From: Chitinophaga pinensis
GTDB lineage: Bacteria; Bacteroidota; Bacteroidia; Chitinophagales; Chitinophagaceae
Reading direction: 5' to 3'
NCBI RefSeq assembly: GCF_007896845.1
Contig: NZ_VOHS01000008.1
Span: 124,001-188,000 of the forward strand
Length of the DNA stretch: 64,000 nucleotides
Both the position numbers and the translations under genes were made by a program. Every line of letters starts with the position of its first letter. Position 1 is the stretch's first letter. The notes under the pieces were generated by a model that saw only the letters and a list, made by a program, of their open reading frames with translations, searched no databases and was not told the origin of the DNA. Of the stretch, positions 25,628 to 33,668 are shown one piece after another.

Positions 25628-26779
25628 ATGCGAATTGGAATAGTATGTTACCCTACTTATGGGGGTAGTGGCGTACTGGCAACAGAACTGGGGAAGGCAC
25701 TGGCGGATAAGGGACATATGGTCCATTTTATCACTTACCAGCAACCTGTGCGACTCAATGCCTTTCATGCCAATATATATTATCACGAGGTGCAGGTTCC
25801 TACTTACCCGCTATTTGATTTCCCTCCCTACGAGTCTGCACTGAGCAGCACAATGGTAGACGTCATACTGAATCAGCAGCTGGATCTGCTGCATGTACAC
25901 TATGCCATTCCGCATGCATCTACGGCTTATCTGGCCAAACAGATCGTGAGCAAGCAGGGCCGTACTGTACCGTTTATCACAACGCTCCATGGTACGGATA
26001 TCACCCTGGTGGGTAAAGACAAGACCTATGCACCGGTAGTTACTTTCTCTATTAATGAGTCAGATGCTATTACGGCTGTATCTAATAATCTCCGCGAAGA
26101 GACCTATAAATCATTCCAGATCGAGAAAGATATCGAGGTCATTTACAACTTTGTGGATACCGAGCGCTTCAAACGCCGGGCTTCAGAACTGATGCATTTC
26201 AGGAATGCGATTGCGCCTAACGGCGAAAAAATACTACTGCACGTATCCAACTTCCGTAAGGTAAAGCGTGTGCCGGATGTGGTAAAAGTATTCCAGAAGG
26301 TAAGAGAAAGAGTCCCTTCCAAACTACTGCTGGTAGGCGATGGTCCGGACAGACCAGCGATTGAGGCAATGTGCCGCGAGATGAATCTCTGCGGAGACAT
26401 CCGTTTTGTTGGTAAACAGGAACAGCTGGAAGATGTAATGTCAATTGCTGACCTTTTTGTACTGCCTTCTGACTATGAAAGCTTTGGTCTGGCGGCACTG
26501 GAAGCCATGGCAGCAGAAGTACCGGTTATTTCCTCAAATGCAGGCGGTTTACCGGAAGTAAATATTCATGGCAAAACGGGTTTCCTGAGTCCGGTAGGCG
26601 ATGTTGATAGCATGGCAGATAATGCCATTAAGTTGCTGGAAGACGAGAAATTACTGGCCGCAATGCGTAAAGGTGCACTTGAACAGGCACAACGTTTCCA
26701 TATTGACAATATCATCCCGCAATATGAGGCCTTGTATGAAGAAGTGATGAACAGAGCGTTGGAATCTGTTGATAAATAA
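25628..26779 (+). CDS. bshA: N-acetyl-alpha-D-glucosaminyl L-malate synthase (bacillithiol synthesis)
   Basis: First enzyme of bacillithiol synthesis: joins GlcNAc from UDP-GlcNAc to L-malate. The 383-residue GT4 glycosyltransferase begins with the BshA-typical MRIGIVCYPTYGGSGVLATELG. It has HVHYAIPHA, the fold's VSNFRKVKR and the donor-binding EX7E-type segment ESFGLAALEAMA. Length matches the family. bshB and bshC are not in the window. It has a hairpin in its leader and a strong terminator behind it. Confidence 0.94.
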   Translation: MRIGIVCYPTYGGSGVLATELGKALADKGHMVHFITYQQPVRLNAFHANIYYHEVQVPTYPLFDFPPYESALSSTMVDVILNQQLDLLHVHYAIPHASTAYLAKQIVSKQGRTVPFITTLHGTDITLVGKDKTYAPVVTFSINESDAITAVSNNLREETYKSFQIEKDIEVIYNFVDTERFKRRASELMHFRNAIAPNGEKILLHVSNFRKVKRVPDVVKVFQKVRERVPSKLLLVGDGPDRPAIEAMCREMNLCGDIRFVGKQEQLEDVMSIADLFVLPSDYESFGLAALEAMAAEVPVISSNAGGLPEVNIHGKTGFLSPVGDVDSMADNAIKLLEDEKLLAAMRKGALEQAQRFHIDNIIPQYEALYEEVMNRALESVDK

Positions 26780-26799
26780 GTCTTTAAGATTTTTATATA

Positions 26800-26833
26800 A
26801 AAGCGGCGGTCAGTATGTACTGACCGCCGCTTT
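26800..26833 (+). terminator. Terminator of bshA
   Basis: Perfect 16-bp stem (26800-26815 / 26818-26833; core GCGGCGGTCAG) with a two-base gap at the centre, followed by a T-rich tail. Confidence 0.92.
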
Positions 26834-26932
26834 TTATTATCCGGGAAACCAATGCTTTAGATACATTGGTAATGCTGTGCGTCATACAGATGGCAGACCT
26901 TCATTTTCGCTTAATAAAAACGAAGAATGGGC

Positions 26933-26975
26933 ATTAAAAAAGCCTCCGGAATCAGATTCCGGAGGCTTTTTTAAT
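26933..26975. terminator. Terminator of the dut-TPR-DUF4292-EnvC operon
   Basis: Perfect 20-bp stem (26933-26952 / 26956-26975; core GCCTCCGGAAT) with loop CAG. A and T runs at both ends let it work in either direction. It lies 17 bases past the EnvC-like stop codon. Confidence 0.93.
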
Positions 26976-26991
26976 ATGTTAAGCACTTTGG

Positions 26992-28470
26992 TTATTTTTT
27001 TCTGATCCAGAACTCAGGGTTCTGTTTCTGTATACCTCTGTAGATCTGCAGTTCTACCTCTCCGAGGTTTTCCAGTTCATTGGTACCCGCTGTACCAATC
27101 ACCTGACCAGTACTAACCCTATCCCCTGTTCTTACATTTACGCTCTGCAGACGGGCATAGTTGGTAAAATACTGACCATGTCTGATAATTACCAGTGAGC
27201 CACCCCCCGGAATCACAGCTACAGTTCTTACCTCACCCTGGAAGATTGCCTTTACTGGTGCTCCTTTGCCGGTTCCGATGATCACACCGTCATTCTCTAC
27301 CGTAATTCTTTCAATTACAGCATGTTGCTGACGACCGAAATGTCCGATGATATGCCCGGAGCTTACCGGCCATGGCAGTTTACCACGATTGCTTTCAAAA
27401 CTTTCTGACAATGCCAGTGCCTCTGGTGTTGCTTCCAGTACGTTCTCTGTACGTACAGGTTTTTCCGGTTCCGGAGCAGGCGTAGCTACCGGTGGCTTTG
27501 GCGCAGGTTCAGCTGGTTTTGGATCCGGTTTATCCGGTTTATTATCGTTAGCCGCGACAGCATTATTGTTATTTGCATTCTGGGCAGCCTGAGCGGCAGC
27601 TTTTGCGGCGGCGGCATTTGCAGCAGCAAGGGCAGCAGCTTTTTTAGCAGCTTCTTCTTTTCTGCGCTTTTCGTCAGCAGCAGCTTTACGTTTAGCAGCC
27701 GCTTCCTCTTCTGCCTGTCTGCGGGCGATCTCTATCTCACGACGGATAACCGCCTGAATAGCAGCCTGTACTTTCTGCGCATCTTTTTTGTTCTTGGTGA
27801 TATCCGCCATCAACTCTTTCTCACGTCCCTTCAGATTCGTCAGTACCTTGTCTTTCTCCTTCTTATCCGTTTCAAGGATGGTACGTTGCTCCTGTTCTAC
27901 TTTCAGGGTACCAGAACGTTTTTCTTTCTGTTCCTGCAGACTTTCAATCTTCTTACTCAGCAATACTCTGGTTTCCAGAATATTGTCAGCCTGCCGGCGG
28001 CGATAATCCCGGTATTGTTTCAGGTATTGGTATCGCTTGATAGCGTCGTTGAAGGTCTCGGCGGAGAAAATAAAGTTTAGCATGTCATAGGTGCTGCGGT
28101 TCTTATACGCATATACGACCAGCTGTGCATACTGGGACTTCAGAGTATCCAGATCTTTCTCGAGGGTTTTAATATCCCTGTAGGCGGAGTTGATATCGCC
28201 ATTGATGAAGTTGATCTCTTCGTTGATGTTATTGATAAGACGGGTACGTAAAGTGATTTTATCACGTAAGGCTCTCAGCTGGCTTACGCTTTCACGGGTA
28301 GACTTCTTTGTATTTTTCAGCGCTTCATTCGCTTCATCGATTTCACGCTGTAGTTCTTTTTTTCTATGCTCGAGTTCCTCCCGCGACAATTGGGGAGCCT
28401 GTGCTTTCAGCAAGGCCGGTAGTAAACCTAAGATCAATACAAACGGGAAAAACTTCTTCAGATTCAGCAT
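26992..28470 (-). CDS. EnvC-like murein hydrolase activator (coiled coil plus LytM domain)
   Basis: A 492-residue exported protein: signal peptide (MLNLKKFFPFVLILGLLPALLKAQ), a long coiled coil (about 30-260), an alanine-rich and then proline/lysine-rich linker (about 260-360), and a C-terminal LytM/M23 domain (about 375-490). The M23 zinc-ligand motifs HxxxD and HxH are not intact (GHFGRQQHAV, then ELQIYRG), so this is likely an amidase activator like EnvC/NlpD, not a peptidase. Start at ATG 28470, since the upstream extension would bury the signal peptide. It is the last gene of the leftward envelope operon. Confidence 0.88.
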   Translation of the reverse strand: MLNLKKFFPFVLILGLLPALLKAQAPQLSREELEHRKKELQREIDEANEALKNTKKSTRESVSQLRALRDKITLRTRLINNINEEINFINGDINSAYRDIKTLEKDLDTLKSQYAQLVVYAYKNRSTYDMLNFIFSAETFNDAIKRYQYLKQYRDYRRRQADNILETRVLLSKKIESLQEQKEKRSGTLKVEQEQRTILETDKKEKDKVLTNLKGREKELMADITKNKKDAQKVQAAIQAVIRREIEIARRQAEEEAAAKRKAAADEKRRKEEAAKKAAALAAANAAAAKAAAQAAQNANNNNAVAANDNKPDKPDPKPAEPAPKPPVATPAPEPEKPVRTENVLEATPEALALSESFESNRGKLPWPVSSGHIIGHFGRQQHAVIERITVENDGVIIGTGKGAPVKAIFQGEVRTVAVIPGGGSLVIIRHGQYFTNYARLQSVNVRTGDRVSTGQVIGTAGTNELENLGEVELQIYRGIQKQNPEFWIRKK

Positions 28471-28533
28471 GATGGTTTTAAAGATAGCTGCAAAATAGCA
28501 ATTTACAAATTTCAGGTACATTCCAATACATTC

Positions 28534-29367
28534 CTACTCTCTCGAATAACCGGAGGGAATCGTGAATGGAAAGCTTAACGGCTGTTCGAAATCTATTTTG
28601 TTAAATTCCATATTGATCTTTGTGTAGTTCTTCTCTTCCACAAAAACCCGCCTGAGGGTAGCAAATTTAACTTTATCCAATGATTTGTATTCACCATAGG
28701 TGAGTTCTATCGAACGTTTGCGTGTACTGTCTTTATCCATCACCTTGCTTTGTTGCAGTACATAGTCATCAGCAAACACATTGAACAGGCTGGTGAACAT
28801 GGTACTATCACAGGTAAAAGATATTACAGATGGTGTTTTTACTACCTGATATACTGAGTCAGTGAGATAGATAGGATTACCAATAATCAGGTCCTGCAGC
28901 GTCTTAAAATCAAAAGGAATATTCAGCAGATCCTTTGCGTTTTTCATGTCGCGCAGGTATGCGATTTTATGAAATTTATCGATTGCTTTCAGACTATCCG
29001 GAGTGATAATTGCTCTGGCAACTTCTCCGATAATCGGTGCAGATACGGAGATCCAGATAATGCTGTCTTTATGCATACGCATGTTGGCGTTAATGCCTGA
29101 CATCTGTTTGGCTTCCGTTTCGAAATCAACCTTTAGTTTGGCGGAGAAGGTGTTAAAACTGATATAATTGCCCCGCAGTTTTGCGAGCATTTCTTTATTG
29201 AAAGTATTTGCTGCAGCAATGGATGCGCTATCTGCTGCTGATGCCTGATGATGAGTGGTATCCGTTACCGGAAAAGAGGTCCCTGCTATCTGGCGGCTAT
29301 GCCTGCATGAAAAGAGTCCCGTGCTTACAATACCTAATACTATCAGTGCTAATGTTTGCTTCATCAT
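28534..29367 (-). CDS. DUF4292 lipoprotein
   Basis: A 277-residue lipoprotein with lipobox GLFSC near residue 21. The remainder is the DUF4292 domain, strand-rich and distantly like LolA/LolB lipoprotein carriers (family knowledge, uncertain). Recognisable parts are FNTFSAKLKVDFE and the C-terminal FPFTIPSGYSR. It sits between the TPR gene and EnvC-like gene with gaps of 42 and 63 bases, suggesting an outer membrane or envelope-assembly role. Confidence 0.85.
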   Translation of the reverse strand: MMKQTLALIVLGIVSTGLFSCRHSRQIAGTSFPVTDTTHHQASAADSASIAAANTFNKEMLAKLRGNYISFNTFSAKLKVDFETEAKQMSGINANMRMHKDSIIWISVSAPIIGEVARAIITPDSLKAIDKFHKIAYLRDMKNAKDLLNIPFDFKTLQDLIIGNPIYLTDSVYQVVKTPSVISFTCDSTMFTSLFNVFADDYVLQQSKVMDKDSTRKRSIELTYGEYKSLDKVKFATLRRVFVEEKNYTKINMEFNKIDFEQPLSFPFTIPSGYSRE

Positions 29368-29409
29368 GATCTTTAATTCAATACATTCCCTTTTTCACCG
29401 GGAAGTTCG

Positions 29410-31248
29410 CTATTCCCTTTCGGTTGCAAGTATATACCGTTTTTCTGCAATTTTGCGGGCTAAACCTACCGAATTCGCCCCCTTTTGTTTGGCCAGCTGC
29501 CAATATTCAAGGGCTTTATCTACTTCATGGAGATTAAACAGGATATCTCCATAGTGTTCCAGCATTCCAGGATTGTCCCGGGCGTCATCATGCTGTAACG
29601 CCTTTTCCATCCACTCTTTCGCCTGTTCATAACGGGCCATACGGAAAAGGATCCAGGCGTAGGTATCCATAAAATTGGCGCTTTCAGGTTCCAGCTCCAG
29701 CGAGCGTTTTGACATACTTTCTGCCTTATTCAGCTGTTCTCCTCTCAGGGAGAGATAATAGCTGAAATTGTTCAATACGAGTGCGTCATTAGGTCTGATC
29801 GCCAATGACTTGTCATAACAGCTATCTGACAACTGATGCTGACCGGTGGCATGATATGCATCCCCCAACAGAGAATAAACATCTGCCCGGGTGCCTTTAT
29901 CACCATTGTTTCCGGTCTGTACAGCCATATTTAGCGCATCTATAGATGCAGGATAGTTTTGCAGCAAAAAGTTAGCCACCCCTTTGAAATAATGGCCCAT
30001 AAATTCCTTTGGAAAGCGCTCTGAAACTATTGAGCTCACTTTCAGAAGGTTAGCCGGATCTTCCTGACGGGAATAAATCCACATCAGCTGATACCACACG
30101 GTAAAACGTGTAGAATCCAGTGTGACGGCTTTGTTATAATCCATCAGGGCACTATCCAGCATACCGGCCTGAGAAAACATATCAGCCTGCAATGCATAGG
30201 CTTTTGCTTCTTCCGGATGTGCATTGATCACCAGCTGTGACAGTTGCAGTCCTTCTTTTAATTTACTGGTATCCAGCTTCTGCATTTGCAGATAAGGATA
30301 CACATAAGCAACTTTCTCGTCAATGCTGTAATCAGGATTGGCAAAGGCACGGGTCAGGTATTTCCAGTATTGTGCCATATCACCATTCTTCTTCGCATAG
30401 CCGGACAATGCTATCAATGCCCGCGGATTGGTGGAATCACGCTCCAGCACTTCATTGTAAATAGCTGTTGCTTCTTCCACACGATCGTTGGAATTGTAAA
30501 TATCACCAAGGATGAGATAGTATCTAACTTCTTCCGGGTTCTGATTGATGAGCTTCTGTACTTCTGCAGCAGCATCATCTATACGGTTCAGTTTAAGATA
30601 TAACCGCTGCTTCTGAAAGGCCAGTTCTTCTACCAGACCTGTTCTTGCCTCAAGCGTATCAAAGACGGCCAGTGCGGCTTCTGTTTTATCTGCTTTGGAA
30701 AGGAACATCCCTTTATTGTAGATATACTCTTCATTTTCGGGATATCTTTTAGCCAGACGGTCGTATACTGCAGCAGAACTATCAAACTGTGCATTGACAC
30801 CGAATGCATCTGCCAGTGTGATCTGGAACCACTTATTGGCAGTATCCATACTGGCTGCTCTGCGGGCAAAGCCCAGTGCGTATTGCGGATTGCGCACCTC
30901 GATGAAGAGGCGGGCCAGCTCGTAATAGGCAGTAGGATTGTTCCTTTTCAGGCGCAGGTAGTCAGAAAACTGGGTAATAGCAGTGCGGTAGTCGCCGAGG
31001 AGTTTGGAGCGTTCTGCAGAGAAAAAAAGGCTGTCGGCTCTTTGCTGCAGGAGTGATGAGTCCCGGATGACGTGTACTGTCCGGGAGGAAGACTGACGGG
31101 AGGCAACGGATTTGCCGGTGCGGCAGGCGGAACCCAACACACAACAAAAACCTGCCAGTAACAAAGACAACCGGCTTACGCGTCTGCAGAAAGCCGGCAG
31201 ACTGTTTATTACGGGCAAGGTTTTATCGTTATTGTGGGTTCTGAACAT
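29410..31248 (-). CDS. Exported TPR-repeat protein (probable lipoprotein)
   Basis: A 612-residue protein with a hydrophobic N-terminal stretch ending in SACRTGK, probably a lipoprotein signal though the -3 position is Gly. The body consists of many tetratricopeptide repeats (about 65-600; for example AYYELARLFIEVRNPQYALGF and ANFMDTYAWILFRMARYEQA in part). Such proteins act as scaffolds. It starts 3 bases downstream of the dut stop codon, so it is in the dut transcript. Function is unknown. Confidence 0.85.
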   Translation of the reverse strand: MFRTHNNDKTLPVINSLPAFCRRVSRLSLLLAGFCCVLGSACRTGKSVASRQSSSRTVHVIRDSSLLQQRADSLFFSAERSKLLGDYRTAITQFSDYLRLKRNNPTAYYELARLFIEVRNPQYALGFARRAASMDTANKWFQITLADAFGVNAQFDSSAAVYDRLAKRYPENEEYIYNKGMFLSKADKTEAALAVFDTLEARTGLVEELAFQKQRLYLKLNRIDDAAAEVQKLINQNPEEVRYYLILGDIYNSNDRVEEATAIYNEVLERDSTNPRALIALSGYAKKNGDMAQYWKYLTRAFANPDYSIDEKVAYVYPYLQMQKLDTSKLKEGLQLSQLVINAHPEEAKAYALQADMFSQAGMLDSALMDYNKAVTLDSTRFTVWYQLMWIYSRQEDPANLLKVSSIVSERFPKEFMGHYFKGVANFLLQNYPASIDALNMAVQTGNNGDKGTRADVYSLLGDAYHATGQHQLSDSCYDKSLAIRPNDALVLNNFSYYLSLRGEQLNKAESMSKRSLELEPESANFMDTYAWILFRMARYEQAKEWMEKALQHDDARDNPGMLEHYGDILFNLHEVDKALEYWQLAKQKGANSVGLARKIAEKRYILATERE

Positions 31249-31251
31249 TTA

Positions 31252-31695
31252 TTAAGATTTACCGGTGTGGCCAAAACCGCCGGCACCACGTTCTGTTTCT
31301 GTGAGCAGTTCAACTGCTTCCAGCCGGGCCTGTACAAATGGTGCGATCACCATCTGTGCGATCCTTTCACCGTGGGCGATTGTCTGTGGCTCGTTGGACA
31401 GGTTGATCATGATGACCTTGATCTCTCCTCTGTAATCCGCATCAATTGTGCCGGGTGTATTCAGGAGTGTTAAACCCTGTTTGATCGCCAGACCGCTACG
31501 TGGCCTGATCTGGGCTTCGTAGCCGGTAGGTAGTTCCATGAACAGGCCGGTAGGAATAAGCATCCTTTCCAGAGGTTGTAAAGAAATAGCTGTTTCCAGG
31601 TTAGCCCTGAGGTCCATTCCTGCCGCTTCTGCTGTGGCATAGGCCGGTAGCGGATTTGCGGATTTATTGATGATTTTAACTGTAATAGCTGCCAT
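31252..31695 (-). CDS. dut: Deoxyuridine 5'-triphosphate nucleotidohydrolase
   Basis: Hydrolyses dUTP to dUMP and pyrophosphate, keeping uracil out of DNA. The 147-residue homotrimeric-type enzyme has its five motifs: [25 protein letters not shown], the RIAQMV region and a C-terminal [11 protein letters not shown]. It is the first gene of the leftward operon. A perfect TAnnTTTG box ends 5 bases before the ATG, suggesting a leaderless message. Confidence 0.96.
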   Translation of the reverse strand: MAAITVKIINKSANPLPAYATAEAAGMDLRANLETAISLQPLERMLIPTGLFMELPTGYEAQIRPRSGLAIKQGLTLLNTPGTIDADYRGEIKVIMINLSNEPQTIAHGERIAQMVIAPFVQARLEAVELLTETERGAGGFGHTGKS

Positions 31696-31700
31696 TGATG

Positions 31701-31708
31701 CAAAGGTA
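31701..31708 (-). promoter_or_regulatory. -7 box for the dut operon
   Basis: Minus-strand TACCTTTG, a perfect match, only 5 bases ahead of the dut ATG. It would place the transcript start at or next to the start codon. Confidence 0.55.
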
Positions 31709-31765
31709 TTTTAAATAGTCCATAGTCAGAGGACTACAGACAATTGGTTGATTTACGATAAGTTA

Positions 31766-32248
31766 TCAGGCTTTTTCCAGAAGTACGGTGGCATATGCTA
31801 CCACTCCTTCCTCACGCCCTACAAAGCCGAGTTTCTCCGTAGTGGTGGCTTTGATAGACACTTCCTCTGTTGAGATATTCAGGATACCGGCAATGGTTTC
31901 CTGCATCTGTACAACGTAGGGTTTGATTTTAGGCGCCTGCAGGCATAATGTACTATCAATATTTACCACCTGGTAACCTTTCTCATTGATCAGTTCCAGT
32001 GTGCGTTTCAGCAGTATTTTGCTATCAATGTTCTTGTACGTGTTGTCTGTATCAGGGAAATGAAGACCGATATCCCCGAGACTGGCAGCTCCCAGCATAG
32101 CATCGCAAATGGCGTGTAACAGCACATCCGCATCACTATGTCCCAGAGCGCCCTTGTGGTGTGGTACCAATACTCCACCCAGCCAGAAATCTCGTCCTTC
32201 TGTTAACTGGTGAAAATCTACCCCTAGCCCGATGCGCAATTTAGTCAT
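31766..32248 (-). CDS. ispF: 2-C-methyl-D-erythritol 2,4-cyclodiphosphate synthase
   Basis: Fifth step of the MEP isoprenoid pathway. At 160 residues it is the standard trimer subunit. Zinc ligands are in GVDFHQL (D11, H13) and the His of ALGHSDADVLLHAICDA. The end contains TTEKLGFVGREEGV, also typical. It lies between dut and porV with its own gaps (70 and 126 bases). The rest of the pathway is elsewhere. Confidence 0.96.
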   Translation of the reverse strand: MTKLRIGLGVDFHQLTEGRDFWLGGVLVPHHKGALGHSDADVLLHAICDAMLGAASLGDIGLHFPDTDNTYKNIDSKILLKRTLELINEKGYQVVNIDSTLCLQAPKIKPYVVQMQETIAGILNISTEEVSIKATTTEKLGFVGREEGVVAYATVLLEKA

Positions 32249-32307
32249 GACAGATGTATAAACTTTGAAATATAAGCTTTAAAAAGCTAAAGTTATCGCA
32301 AATTAAA

Positions 32308-32333
32308 AATCCTCCGGCGATTTCCGGAGGATT
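32308..32333 (-). terminator. Terminator of the porU-porV transcript
   Basis: Perfect 10-bp stem AATCCTCCGG / CCGGAGGATT with a 6-base loop. On the minus strand it is followed by TTTTTAATTT, 42 bases past the porV stop. Confidence 0.9.
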
Positions 32334-32374
32334 CTTATATTTTAAAAAAACATTAACTATTTCAGTTCCAGTGA

Positions 32375-33547
32375 TTACCAGGTGTTGCTGTTATCTTCTT
32401 CATGGTGATCCAGGTCGAAGATCAGGGAGAAACGCAGGGTGTTGGACAGCGGGTTACGCTGAATACCGTTACCGGAAGGTACAAGATAGGAGAAGTTGAG
32501 ACCGAACATGTTATATTTCACACCCAGACCGGCGGTAACGTATTTACGGTTACCCTTGTCTTTATTTTCGTAGAAATAACCGGCGCGTACAAAGAACTGA
32601 TCACGGAAGGCATATTCACCACCCATGGATACAGTAAACTCTTTCAATTCTTCACCAAAACCACCCGGCGCATCTCCAAAAGAGGAGAACATACCGGAGA
32701 TGGTAGATTTCTGACGATAAGCACCTGTACTATCCGGAGTAGGCACCATCAGCTTATTCAGATCGAGAGCCAGCATTAGTTTGTTGGTCTCATCCAGTCC
32801 GAAAGTATAGGAAGTACCCAGACCAAAGTTGGTAGGCAGGAAGTCTTTGTTGGTAGCTGATTCTGTGTATGAGATCTTGGTACCGATGTTGGTCAGTGCC
32901 AGACCTACGTTCCAGGTATTTACGCTGTTGTCAGACTTTTCGTAGTCTTTTGTATAGAAGAAAGAGACGTCAGTAGCAAAGGCAGTTCCGGGCTTGATCA
33001 CACGGCCATTGATATCGCCGCTGGCAAGATTGGAGTAGATATAACGTCCGGCCAGCGCTATCGAAAAGTTATCAGATAACTTACGGGCATAACCTGCATC
33101 AAATGCAAATTCACGCGGACGATAATCATATGTTGGCATACCGGTAATATCAGTAAAGTTGATAGTACCTAATGAGAAATAACGCAATGAAGCGGAGACG
33201 GTCTGCATTTCATCCAGCTGATAATAACCAGACAGGTTAGCCAGAAATACGTCGTTCACCAGTTCTTTTAACCACGGAGTGTAGGTAACAGAAATATTAG
33301 AGCGGGATTTCGCAAATGCCACCTTAGACAGGTTCCAGAACATGGAATTCGCATCAGGAGATGTGGCAACACCCGCATCACCCATTGCGCCTGCCCTCGC
33401 ATCTGGGGAAATACGCAGGAAAGGTACAGCTGTGTTAATAGTGTTTGTTCGACCATCGAGTTGACCTGTGCCAAACTGAGCACTGGCTGACAGAGAAAAT
33501 AGGATGCAACAAATTAAGACAAGGTTTATAGTCACCTTTCTGATCAT
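32375..33547 (-). CDS. porV: Type IX secretion outer membrane shuttle protein PorV (LptO)
   Basis: Outer membrane beta-barrel that binds C-terminal-domain substrates as they leave the type IX translocon and passes them to the PorU sortase. The 390-residue product has a signal peptide from the ATG at 33547 (MIRKVTINLVLICCILFSLSASAQ), followed by the PorV opening VPFLRISPDARAGAMGDAG and then barrel strands. Longer in-frame starts upstream lie before the signal peptide. It is 121 bases downstream of porU, matching the conserved porU-porV pairing. Confidence 0.93.
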   Translation of the reverse strand: MIRKVTINLVLICCILFSLSASAQFGTGQLDGRTNTINTAVPFLRISPDARAGAMGDAGVATSPDANSMFWNLSKVAFAKSRSNISVTYTPWLKELVNDVFLANLSGYYQLDEMQTVSASLRYFSLGTINFTDITGMPTYDYRPREFAFDAGYARKLSDNFSIALAGRYIYSNLASGDINGRVIKPGTAFATDVSFFYTKDYEKSDNSVNTWNVGLALTNIGTKISYTESATNKDFLPTNFGLGTSYTFGLDETNKLMLALDLNKLMVPTPDSTGAYRQKSTISGMFSSFGDAPGGFGEELKEFTVSMGGEYAFRDQFFVRAGYFYENKDKGNRKYVTAGLGVKYNMFGLNFSYLVPSGNGIQRNPLSNTLRFSLIFDLDHHEEDNSNTW

Positions 33548-33668
33548 GCAATTATACATGCAATAGTGTTTAGAACGAGTTGTAAAAATAGTACGAAATT
33601 CGATATGTTCAATAACAGGGGCCTGGTAAGGGACGTGCGAATTTAGTTTTTGCATTTTGATGCATAGG

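Noticed and set aside
26769..27005. 78-codon frame after bshA
   Set aside because: It reads through two terminator hairpins.
26992..28470. EnvC-like protein considered as an active M23 peptidase
   Set aside because: The HxxxD and HxH zinc motifs of M23 enzymes are not intact in the C-terminal domain.
31709..31765. AGTCCATAGTC-like words between ispF and dut, similar to a word at 56988-56996, considered as a dispersed repeat
   Set aside because: The shared stretch is about nine bases; too short to separate from chance.
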